From a virus, in the IMG/VR virus record IMGVR_UViG_3300001683_000139, positions 1 through 22,327 of that record: a stretch of DNA of 22,327 nt, one strand, 5' to 3'. The position numbers were made by a program, and so were the translations under genes. Below the pieces are notes generated by a model, which did no database searches, was not told the DNA's origin, and was given only the letters and a program-made list of their open reading frames with translations. This document shows, one piece after another, positions 14,679 to 21,170 of the stretch (position 1 is its first letter; the number at the start of each line of letters is the position of its first letter).

Positions 14679-15122
14679 ATGGCTGATAAGAAAATTACCG
14701 CATTAAATGCGTCTGTAGGATTAACTGGTGATGACCTTTTTCATGTTGTAGATGACCCAAGTGGTAGTCCTACCAACAAAAAAATCACATCAACTAATGT
14801 TTTCAACAAGATTCCAACATGGTTGGGTCTTGCTCAAACAGCTGAGGTAGTAACAACACCTGGAGCAATTGATGTAACTTCCGCAATTACTAATCTGATA
14901 ACTGATGGCACGGATGCTGTTACTCTCGCCGATGGCGCGATGGGTCAGATAAAAATTGTCGCAATGGTTACAGGAACAAATACTCCTGTTGCTGTAATTA
15001 CACCTAATAATTTAGATGGTGGATCCAACATTTCATTGAATGCTGTTGGTGATACTGCAATGTTACTATGGAATGATGGTGCATGGCAAGTTATTGGTGG
15101 TAATGGAGCAGTTGTTGCTTAA
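14679..15122 (+). CDS. Structural protein, 147 aa (fibre/decoration type)
   Basis: MADKKITALNASVGLTGDDL followed by FHVVDDPSGSPTNKKIT is the kind of N-terminus common in marine phage fibre or decoration proteins. The rest is beta-rich with Thr/Ala/Gly and few charges (TPVAVITPNNLDGGSNISLN, WNDGAWQVIGGNGAVV), ending in a strand. There is no membrane segment. The strong AAGGAGA ribosome-binding site, the preceding GC-rich leader and the hairpin right after the gene mark it as a separately controlled, probably abundant late protein. The exact virion location is unknown. Confidence 0.7.
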   Translation: MADKKITALNASVGLTGDDLFHVVDDPSGSPTNKKITSTNVFNKIPTWLGLAQTAEVVTTPGAIDVTSAITNLITDGTDAVTLADGAMGQIKIVAMVTGTNTPVAVITPNNLDGGSNISLNAVGDTAMLLWNDGAWQVIGGNGAVVA

Positions 15123-15143
15123 TCATTAACCTTATATTATATC

Positions 15144-15163
15144 GGGGGAAATTTATTTCCCCC
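15144..15163 (+). terminator. Strong hairpin, possible terminator or mRNA-stabilising stem
   Basis: GGGGGAAA (15144-15151) and TTTCCCCC (15156-15163) form a perfect 8-bp stem with a TTTA loop, 22 nt after a structural gene's stop. A proper U-tract is missing downstream (ACACCTTTAAAA), so it may slow decay or terminate weakly. Confidence 0.6.
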
Positions 15164-15185
15164 ACACCTTTAAAATGGAAATATT

Positions 15186-15422
15186 ATGGCAAAAAATACA
15201 GATACAGTTACGGCGAATGAATTTCGTGATGAAAAAACAAAACTTGAGAATGATCGTGCATCTTTAAATGAGAAATTACAGGCTATTAATACTGAAAGAG
15301 AACGATGCATACAACAATTAACAATGATAGCAGGAGCATTACAAACTGTTAATCATTTTATAGCTAGAGTGGACCCGGAAATTAGTTTAGATGAAGAAAT
15401 TGATATACCGGAAGCGAAATGA
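15186..15422 (+). CDS. Small coiled-coil protein, 78 aa
   Basis: MAKNTDTVTANEFRDEKTKL leads into a long amphipathic helix (RASLNEKLQAINTERERCIQ, then QLTMIAGALQTVNHFI) and an acidic end (PEISLDEEIDIPEAK). It is likely an oligomerising coiled coil without an enzymatic domain. It is the first gene after the hairpin, and its end overlaps the next gene by ATGA. Function unknown; such proteins are common among small virion or chaperone-type phage genes. Confidence 0.7.
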   Translation: MAKNTDTVTANEFRDEKTKLENDRASLNEKLQAINTERERCIQQLTMIAGALQTVNHFIARVDPEISLDEEIDIPEAK

Positions 15423-15817
15423 AATTTAATGATTTAAATGATGATAATTTCTTAATGTTTGTCATGAAGGAATATAATAATGTGCATTGTTTGGATACAG
15501 AAGAATTTTATGATGATTTAAAAAAAATTAAGTATATTAAAAGACTTTTTAATATTTACAAGAATACGGGTCAATTAAAGGAAAGACTTTTACTTAATCA
15601 TTTTATAATATTTTTTAATGTATTCCCTGTAGAAGCAGGTACACGTATTTTATTTTATAAAATAGAACAACATTTTTGGCCGATGTTGAAAACTTTTTTA
15701 ATTTATTTGGATCGAATGCCAGATAAAATAGAATCAATTAGAAATCAAGTTATACTTTCTTCCGATATAGATTTGGATGATGGTATAGTTAAAAGATTAA
15801 GAGCAATAAAGGTTTGA
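15419..15817 (+). CDS. Conserved marine-phage hypothetical protein, 132 aa
   Basis: The sequence pattern MKFNDLNDDNFLMFVMKEY, then DDLKKIKYIKRLFNIYK, LLLNHFIIFFNVFPVEAGTR and a WPMLKTFLIYLDRMP segment is one I recall as recurrent in large marine phages. No function is assigned as far as I know. It is mostly helical with a hydrophobic centre that looks like a protein core rather than a membrane span. The N-terminus MKFN is not of the capsid-targeting type. It is followed without a gap by the 665-aa gene. Confidence 0.75.
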   Translation: MKFNDLNDDNFLMFVMKEYNNVHCLDTEEFYDDLKKIKYIKRLFNIYKNTGQLKERLLLNHFIIFFNVFPVEAGTRILFYKIEQHFWPMLKTFLIYLDRMPDKIESIRNQVILSSDIDLDDGIVKRLRAIKV

Positions 15818-17815
15818 ATGGGAGTATTAACGGGCGCAGCAAATTTATTTTTTATCTATAGATTTCTGCGAATACTCACAACAGCGTGGGAAGACAGCGA
15901 TGCTTTCAAATTGGGAATTATAGATGAAAATGGTAAAATTCTCAAAAAGAAAAATAAATTAAAGGGCAAAGAAGAAAAAGAAGCCTATACCATGATGCAT
16001 CGATTCGTATGGAAAATGAAGCGATTAATGGAAAAAATACCATTCGGGAAATCTCGTCTTGCTTCTTATGCTGCAGCTCTTTGGTTAATTAAAGAAGAAA
16101 AAGATTTTCATGGTACTGATAACGAATTACAAGAATCATTTTTGTCTTTCTTAGAAACTGACTGGAAAAATGAAGCACTTATTCTCAAAGAAAATTACGA
16201 GGGAGATATGGATAAAAAAACATATAGTAGCCTAAAAGCGGGTATTGATATTGAGAAATCTAATATGAAAGATGTCATTAAAGATTTCCAATCATCCGAT
16301 GCTCCACAGTTTAAAGGTAAGACAGACAAGAAAAAGAAAGAGATGGCAATTGCCGCTAAACTTTCCAAAGAAGGAGTTGAACTTGATGAAATTGCACCTT
16401 GGAAAAAGGGTAAGTATAAAGTTACAGATGGAAAAACTGGTAAAGTACTTGGTACGTTCAGCTCTGGTCAAAAAGCTCAAAAATATGTGGATAAGATTTG
16501 GGATAAAGGAGATTATGATTCCCTTACTGTGGAACTGGGTGAAAAGATTGTATATACCCGAGCAGATATGGAAGAAGCTGTTCTTGTAAATAGAGATTAC
16601 AAGTATGATGGAAAAGTAATAAAAATCTCTAAAAAGAATTTTAAGAAAGTCTCTAAAGATTACAAGAACTCTACTAAGGGTAAAGAAACGATGATAACCT
16701 ATGATAGCAAGTGGGGAACAGTTTCAGTACCAGTTGAATTTACTGAAGGAGTTGTGATTGAGTCTACCAAAGAATATGCAAAATCTCTTGAAAAGATTGC
16801 AAACGACAAGAAGATGTCCATGATTTCTAAATCAGAAAAACGAACTTTACTCAAGATTGCGGATATGCTCGCTAAAGAGAAAAAAGAAGAAGTTGAACCT
16901 ATATTAAAAAAATATGATCCTAATTCTCCATCTCCAGAAGGAACAGTATGTCCAAAATGTGACGGTGAGGGATGTGATCATTGCGATGGTAATGGATATC
17001 ATACAGAAGCGAAAAGAAACTTTAAACGGATGGTTTCAAAAGAAGAAGTTGAATGGTCAGTACCGACATTTAGTAAATTTATAACAGAAGGTCGTCCTGC
17101 GGGAAAGATTCGTGATGATGAAAATACTACGACAAATAAAGAACGACAGAGGCTTGTAGCTTCTCAAGAAAAAAATTACACCTTAAAAGATATCGAAAGT
17201 ATAGCACGAAAACATAAAGTTCGGTTAAATCCGGTAGAACCTCCAATGAAATTTGGTCAGGAATGGACAATAATAACTGATAGAGGTATTAAACTTATTT
17301 ACGATAAAAAGGGAAATGATACTTACGTTACAGGATGGAGAATAGATAAAAAGAAATTACGACAATATAAAGATAAGTATGAAAATGAAGAGACACGGAT
17401 ACAAGACATACAGCAAGATAGCAGGGGCCGATTGAGTTTACGTGGATTTGAATCGGCGTTTGAAGTAATTGGTGAACAATTGACAGAAGAAGGCGAAGGA
17501 GGAATTCCTGCAAATGCTACAGGTACTGCAGTAGTAGGAACAGGTGATGATCCTACAGTCTGGAAAAAGAAAAAAAGAAAGAACGCAAAAGTAGAAACAG
17601 AAGAATTTGGCGGCAAAAAAGTATTTGTTGTTTCCCCAAAAAAATATTGGGATTCCCGAATGGGTAAATCTAGATATAATCGATATGAAAAATATGTTGG
17701 AAATGATAAATTAGGAGAAGCAATTAGACAATATGGAAAAGAAAATCCTAAATCTCCTATTATATTAAAAAATTCTGATACTGGGGCAATGCTATATCTT
17801 AAATATGGCAAATAA
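15818..17815 (+). CDS. Multi-module phage protein with DnaJ-type zinc motif, 665 aa
   Basis: It starts right after the preceding TGA. Module 1 (1-130): MGVLTGAANLFFIYRFLRIL, HRFVWKMKRL and SRLASYAAALWLIKE, a region conserved in marine T4-like phages as I recall. Module 2 (about 185-310): charged, with GKYKVTDGKTGKVLGTFSSG, a small substrate-like beta unit. Module 3: CPKCDGEGCDHCDGNG with C378, C381, C386 and C389, a DnaJ-like zinc centre of one unit. Module 4: PTFSKFITE424|GRPAGKI, which looks like an internal copy of the capsid-targeting tag and cleavage site. Module 5 (about 590-665): VFVVSPKKYWDSRMGKSRYN to the end. LTE|E and HTE|A occur as well. Probably a processed virion polyprotein; function unknown. 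Confidence 0.75.
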   Translation: MGVLTGAANLFFIYRFLRILTTAWEDSDAFKLGIIDENGKILKKKNKLKGKEEKEAYTMMHRFVWKMKRLMEKIPFGKSRLASYAAALWLIKEEKDFHGTDNELQESFLSFLETDWKNEALILKENYEGDMDKKTYSSLKAGIDIEKSNMKDVIKDFQSSDAPQFKGKTDKKKKEMAIAAKLSKEGVELDEIAPWKKGKYKVTDGKTGKVLGTFSSGQKAQKYVDKIWDKGDYDSLTVELGEKIVYTRADMEEAVLVNRDYKYDGKVIKISKKNFKKVSKDYKNSTKGKETMITYDSKWGTVSVPVEFTEGVVIESTKEYAKSLEKIANDKKMSMISKSEKRTLLKIADMLAKEKKEEVEPILKKYDPNSPSPEGTVCPKCDGEGCDHCDGNGYHTEAKRNFKRMVSKEEVEWSVPTFSKFITEGRPAGKIRDDENTTTNKERQRLVASQEKNYTLKDIESIARKHKVRLNPVEPPMKFGQEWTIITDRGIKLIYDKKGNDTYVTGWRIDKKKLRQYKDKYENEETRIQDIQQDSRGRLSLRGFESAFEVIGEQLTEEGEGGIPANATGTAVVGTGDDPTVWKKKKRKNAKVETEEFGGKKVFVVSPKKYWDSRMGKSRYNRYEKYVGNDKLGEAIRQYGKENPKSPIILKNSDTGAMLYLKYGK

Positions 17816-17822
17816 CAACAAC

Positions 17823-17830
17823 TATAAATT
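17823..17830 (+). promoter_or_regulatory. Weak late promoter-like box (TATAAATT)
   Basis: TATAAATT differs from the late consensus in the last base and lies in the 23-nt gap between two genes. It ends only 8 nt before the ATG at 17839, so a transcript from it would be nearly leaderless; a chance match is quite possible. Confidence 0.25.
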
Positions 17831-17838
17831 GGAATACG

Positions 17839-18231
17839 ATGCCGGAAGATGATCAGCTTCAATCTGTGAAACTCGAAGTCGGTCTGTTAAAAAATGAGGT
17901 CGAAACAAGAGGGAAGCAAATTGAAACTCTTCTCTCTAAACTTGATCTCACCACAGACAAACTCTCACAGCTCACAGTACAAATAATAAAGTTGAATACT
18001 CGACAAGAGGATTATCTTAGGCACACGACTAGTACTAGTGCTGAATTTAAAATTCTACATACTAGAATTGGTGATCTTTATGATAAACAATTGATAATGC
18101 AAAAGGAAATAGAGGAACGTATAGATCGTTTAGATCAATATAAATCTAAATTAATGGGCATGATTATTGTTGTCGGCGGTTTTGTCGGCGCATTAGTTGC
18201 GGCCACAACGGGTATATTTTTAAAGGACTAA
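17839..18231 (+). CDS. Coiled-coil protein with C-terminal membrane segment (holin-like candidate), 130 aa
   Basis: Residues 5-55 and 70-104 are heptad-rich (VKLEVGLLKNEVETRGKQIE and onward). Residues 106-127 (MGMIIVVGGFVGALVAATTG) form one clear transmembrane helix, ended by FLKD. This soluble coiled coil plus single C-terminal span resembles XhlA-type or small holin-like proteins of phages and prophages. No endolysin or spanin gene is adjacent, so a lysis role is only inferred. Alternatives are a membrane-anchored superinfection or host-takeover protein. Confidence 0.65.
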   Translation: MPEDDQLQSVKLEVGLLKNEVETRGKQIETLLSKLDLTTDKLSQLTVQIIKLNTRQEDYLRHTTSTSAEFKILHTRIGDLYDKQLIMQKEIEERIDRLDQYKSKLMGMIIVVGGFVGALVAATTGIFLKD

Positions 18232-18232
18232 T

Positions 18233-18496
18233 ATGAAAACTTTTAAAGAATTAATAGGTGAATTTGGAGAAGCTCTTAAAAAAACAATAGTATATAGAGC
18301 TGGTAAAAAGAAAATTATTAGAAAAAGTAGCAAAGACGGATACAAAAACGTGGGCGGAAAAGAAGTAAAAATGAAAGCCGATGAAAAACGTGCACGTGCA
18401 AAAGCCATGAAAAAGGTTGCTAAGAAAATGGGAGGAAAAAGAGCAAAAATGGCGAAAAAACGAGCAAGAACAATGAGGAAACGCGGAGATAGATAG
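18233..18496 (+). CDS. Protamine-like basic protein with capsid-targeting-like N-terminus, 87 aa
   Basis: MKTFKELIGEFGEALKK starts with the local tag; IGE|F partly fits the gp21 consensus. The remainder is extremely basic: 34 of 87 residues are Lys or Arg, especially from residue 52 onward (KRARAKAMKKVAKKMGGKRA and further). This is what one expects of a DNA-condensing protein packed with the genome. T4 internal proteins are likewise basic and tagged. There is no membrane segment. It lies one base after the holin-like gene and shares its stop with the next start (TAGTG). The assignment as internal head protein is inference. Confidence 0.7.
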   Translation: MKTFKELIGEFGEALKKTIVYRAGKKKIIRKSSKDGYKNVGGKEVKMKADEKRARAKAMKKVAKKMGGKRAKMAKKRARTMRKRGDR

Positions 18497-18750
18497 TGAA
18501 ACCATTCGGAACATACCTCAAAGAAACACGTTTAGATGATAAACTTGATAAGCTGGTTAGTAAGGAAATTAAAAAACGTAAACTTGCAAAATTTCCAGTT
18601 AATGCTACTGATGATATTAAAATGAGGAGGGGTAAACCAGCATTCAAATTTCCTTCACCAAATAGTGATATGATGATTCATGTTTTCCTTAGACCAATGA
18701 AAGGGGAAAAAGGAATGATGGCATTTAATTATCAGTTAGAGGATAAATGA
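18496..18750 (+). CDS. Small protein with MKPFGTYLKE N-terminus, 84 aa
   Basis: A GTG start shares one base with the preceding TAG (TAGTG). MKPFGTYLKETRLDDKLDKL carries the local tag; LKE|T is close to the gp21 consensus. A basic helix (VSKEIKKRKLAKFP) is followed by a small beta-like part (KPAFKFPSPNSDMMIHVFLR, MMAFNYQLEDK). No family recognised. The end overlaps the next gene (ATGA). Confidence 0.65.
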   Translation: MKPFGTYLKETRLDDKLDKLVSKEIKKRKLAKFPVNATDDIKMRRGKPAFKFPSPNSDMMIHVFLRPMKGEKGMMAFNYQLEDK

Positions 18751-19496
18751 TAACATTTAAGCAATATGAAGATGTAGTAAAAAGAATTGCTAAAAAATTA
18801 AATACATCAAAAGATGTAGCATTAGCCGCACTTGCAAAAGCACAACAAAAAGGGATCAATCCTTTGAAGTGGCAAAAATATATGACAATGTTGAAAACAT
18901 TTGCACAGGTTGTTGCAGAATATGATCCTGTCGATGAACGGGTAATGACCTCAAAGCAAAAAGTAACTCAAATGCGACATTATTGGGATGATCTTGATCG
19001 TGGAGCATCTGATGAACGAAAAAAGAAAAGTTTAGAAATTAGGTTTAAGATTAAAAATATTACCCTTGACAAAAGAGGTAACATTATATCATTCGATGAA
19101 GATAGAGATTACAAAGATGAGTATAAAAAGTTCCAATCATCAAAAAAGAGTATAAAATATAGAGCCGAGTTGAATAAGTATAATAGAGATAAAGGTACAT
19201 ACGGAAACGGTGACAAGAAAGATGCATCCCATAAAGGACGTAAAATAGTAGGAATGGAAGACCAAAGTATTAATAGAGGTAGAGCAGAAAAAAGTAGATT
19301 AGTTGGGTCAAAAAGAGCAAAATCTGAAGAAATTAAGGTTCCAATAGAGGTTGGAGATGTAGTAAAAGGTGGAAAATTTAAAAATAAGAAAATTACTGTA
19401 AAGAAAATAGGAAAAAACGAAAAAGGTGATATTACTATTAATGATAGACCACTAATGAAATATAGAATAATACCACAAGAGGAAAATTATGGATAA
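18747..19496 (+). CDS. Basic phage protein with degenerate HNH-like motif and C-terminal beta domain, 249 aa
   Basis: The opening MITFKQYEDVVKRIAKKLN is a loose version of the local tag. The middle (residues 137-190) has YRAELNKYNRDKGTYGNGDK, KDASHKG and INRGRAEKSR. This set is widespread in large marine phages, and its D-x-S-H...N-R-G-R layout resembles a reduced HNH nuclease or a related structural fold. Residues 199-241 (IEVGDVVKGGKFKNKKITVK, then INDRPLMKYRI) form a small beta unit that I also recall in other phage virion proteins. A two-module virion protein or a nuclease are both open; the catalytic set is not convincing. Confidence 0.6.
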   Translation: MITFKQYEDVVKRIAKKLNTSKDVALAALAKAQQKGINPLKWQKYMTMLKTFAQVVAEYDPVDERVMTSKQKVTQMRHYWDDLDRGASDERKKKSLEIRFKIKNITLDKRGNIISFDEDRDYKDEYKKFQSSKKSIKYRAELNKYNRDKGTYGNGDKKDASHKGRKIVGMEDQSINRGRAEKSRLVGSKRAKSEEIKVPIEVGDVVKGGKFKNKKITVKKIGKNEKGDITINDRPLMKYRIIPQEENYG

Positions 19497-19638
19497 AGCT
19501 ATAGTAACATACATCGCAGTACTCAAAGCTGAGATACAACACTTGAAATCAAAACTTGAACCTCATGATACAGGTCATATACATACTACTATTTCTACTT
19601 TAACTCATCGCGTTAGAGAATTAGAAAGTAAGAATTAG
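19489..19638 (+). CDS. Small conserved phage protein (DTGHIHTTI motif), 49 aa
   Basis: The ATG at 19489 follows AAGAGGAAAA and overlaps the previous gene by 8 nt. The 49 residues start MDKAIVTYIAVLKAEIQHLK and continue with EPHDTGHIHTTISTLTHRVR. The HDTGHIHTTI string is a motif I remember from small proteins of other marine T4-like phages. It is probably two helices around a His-containing turn; the His-x-His pattern could bind metal. Function unknown. Confidence 0.65.
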   Translation: MDKAIVTYIAVLKAEIQHLKSKLEPHDTGHIHTTISTLTHRVRELESKN

Positions 19639-19784
19639 TGGCGACAAGATCAGTATATAAAATCATTCGGAGGTGGAAGCCGAAAAATCAGAAAAGAACC
19701 TCTATAGGTAAATCTAGAAATACGAAACCAACAAATAAACATAAAATAAAGTGTTGGAAAAAATACAGAGGACAAGGTAAGTGA
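19638..19784 (+). CDS. Small highly basic phage protein, 48 aa
   Basis: A GTG start at 19638 shares one base with the preceding TAG and the stop overlaps the next GTG. The sequence MATRSVYKIIRRWKPKNQKR is followed by TSIGKSRNTKPTNKHKIKCW and KKYRGQGK. The TSIGxSxNTxPxNKHK...KKYRGQG pattern is one I recall in marine phages, supporting this as a real gene despite its length. It is probably nucleic-acid-binding by charge; function unknown. Confidence 0.65.
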   Translation: MATRSVYKIIRRWKPKNQKRTSIGKSRNTKPTNKHKIKCWKKYRGQGK

Positions 19785-20143
19785 TTAGTTTAACAGAAAT
19801 CGCAGCAAAAAACTTCAAGAGAATTCGTGAGGATGAAGAACTGTCTGAAGATGTTCCATTGAGAATATCTGTCAAGGGTGGTGGATGTGCTGGTTATGAG
19901 TATAGTTTAACATTCGGAGAACCAGCAAAGAAAGATTTAATGTTTGAGTCAAAAGGTCTACCTATAGTGATAGACCGCAAGAGTCATATAGTAGTGGATG
20001 GGCTAGAGATAGATTGGTCACAAGACTTATCTGCACCTGGCCCACGTTTTGAAAATCCTAGAGCGGCCTCAACGTGTGGTTGTTCTACTAGTTTTTCAAT
20101 CAAACCTCCTGATGAGGTTGATAAACCCGTGTGGATGAAATAA
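19781..20143 (+). CDS. A-type Fe-S cluster carrier (IscA/ErpA/HesB-like), 120 aa
   Basis: A GTG start overlaps the preceding TGA (GTGA). The family signature is complete: GGGCAGYEY with Cys36, and STCGCSTSF with Cys99 and Cys101, preceded by VDGLEIDWSQDL. These three cysteines bind the cluster or iron in IscA, SufA and ErpA, which pass Fe-S clusters to target proteins. Length is normal for the family. It directly precedes the IscU gene without a gap, so the two form a small Fe-S assembly operon. Which A-type member it is cannot be told from motifs. HesB/IscA genes have been reported in marine phages and viromes. Confidence 0.9.
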   Translation: MISLTEIAAKNFKRIREDEELSEDVPLRISVKGGGCAGYEYSLTFGEPAKKDLMFESKGLPIVIDRKSHIVVDGLEIDWSQDLSAPGPRFENPRAASTCGCSTSFSIKPPDEVDKPVWMK

Positions 20144-20530
20144 ATGGCATATAGTGAAAAAGTATTGGAACATTATGAAAAACCGAGAAATGTTGGTAGT
20201 TTGGATAGTGGGAGTAATAGGGTCGGTACTGGTCTTGTGGGTGCTCCAGAGTGTGGGGATGTTATGAAACTCCAAATAGAGGTAGATGAAAATGAAAAAA
20301 TTGTCGATGCTAAATTTAAAACTTTTGGTTGTGGATCTGCAATTGCGTCTTCTAGTTTGGCAACTGAATGGGTTAAGGATAAATCTATTGATGAGGCAAT
20401 GTCTATTCAAAATACAGTCATCGTGGAAGAACTTTCTCTTCCCCCTGTCAAAATTCATTGTTCAGTACTTGCAGAGGATGCAATCAAAGCGGCAATAAAA
20501 GATTACAGAGCAAAAAATGAAAAACTTTAA
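20144..20530 (+). CDS. iscU: Fe-S cluster scaffold protein IscU
   Basis: IscU is the scaffold on which clusters are built with the cysteine desulfurase IscS and released by HscA/HscB. All key residues are present in 128 aa: Cys37 and Asp39 (PECGD), Cys63 (FGCGS), Cys106 (KIHCS) and the HscA-binding LPPVK (99-103). The N-terminal YSEKVLEHYEKPRNVGSLD is typical. Because both the scaffold residues and the chaperone motif are kept, it should be able to plug into a host ISC system. The gene is about 38% G+C by hand count, against about 29% in the first 240 nt of the line-aligned sequence after it. This hints at a host origin. No IscS, HscA or ferredoxin gene is in the window. Confidence 0.95.
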   Translation: MAYSEKVLEHYEKPRNVGSLDSGSNRVGTGLVGAPECGDVMKLQIEVDENEKIVDAKFKTFGCGSAIASSSLATEWVKDKSIDEAMSIQNTVIVEELSLPPVKIHCSVLAEDAIKAAIKDYRAKNEKL

Positions 20531-21164
20531 AGATTTTATTAAAAACAAATTAAATGAATCTATAGATATAGAGACCAAAAATAGAACAAAGTTTTTAGTA
20601 CAATCTGTTTATACACATTATGCCGACCATTATAGTAAAAATCAACCAGAAGTTGTTGGGTGGATGGATGGTAGTGAAAATGCTCTTATACGTAATACAA
20701 AATTATATGAAGCAGGAATCGAAAATAAAGATTCAGTTTTAGATGTCGGATGTGGAGTTGCACATTTTTATTATTTTCTAGAAAATCAAGGATGGACGGG
20801 AGAATATCTCGGAATAGATCCAAATGAAAAAGCTATTAAATTAATTGAAGATAAAATTCCTTCTTTTTGTGGTACTATAGATGATATAGTTGGACATTCT
20901 TACGATTGGGTTTTAGCATCTGGCGTTTTCAATTTAGGGCTGAAAGAACAGCATACTAAATGGACTATCAAAAATATGATAAAAGTTGCAAAAAAAGGAG
21001 TTATATTTAATATGTTAGCTGCTCCATATGAAGATGATAATTATGTATCATATGTTCCTGAAGAAATAAAGAAATGGTTGGAGAAATTTGATCATAGAAA
21101 AATAAATATTATGGAAAATTATATGGATAATGATGCAGAATTTACAGTATATTTTTACATATAG
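20517..21164 (+). CDS. SAM-dependent methyltransferase with capsid-targeting-like N-terminus, 215 aa
   Basis: Class I Rossmann methyltransferase: motif I VLDVGCGVAHFYYFL (74-88), the acidic residue after strand 2 in YLGIDPNEKAI (Asp101), and YDWVLASGVFNLG as the motif IV region. The target (small molecule, protein or nucleic acid) is not evident; no DPPY-type motif of DNA adenine methylases is seen. The N-terminus MKNFKDFIKNKLNESIDI resembles the local tag, and LNE|S fits the gp21 consensus, so it might travel in the head. The start overlaps iscU by 14 nt. Confidence 0.75.
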   Translation: MKNFKDFIKNKLNESIDIETKNRTKFLVQSVYTHYADHYSKNQPEVVGWMDGSENALIRNTKLYEAGIENKDSVLDVGCGVAHFYYFLENQGWTGEYLGIDPNEKAIKLIEDKIPSFCGTIDDIVGHSYDWVLASGVFNLGLKEQHTKWTIKNMIKVAKKGVIFNMLAAPYEDDNYVSYVPEEIKKWLEKFDHRKINIMENYMDNDAEFTVYFYI

Positions 21165-21170
21165 GAATAA

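Noticed and set aside
17323-17862. Long minus-strand open frame (179 codons)
   Set aside because: It lies opposite the well-supported 665-aa gene, has a Phe/Pro/Ser-rich composition typical of antisense frames of Lys/Gly-rich genes, and has no ribosome-binding site or family motif.
20096-20458. Minus-strand open frame over the iscA/iscU junction
   Set aside because: It is opposite two genes with complete catalytic motifs, so it cannot be the real coding strand.
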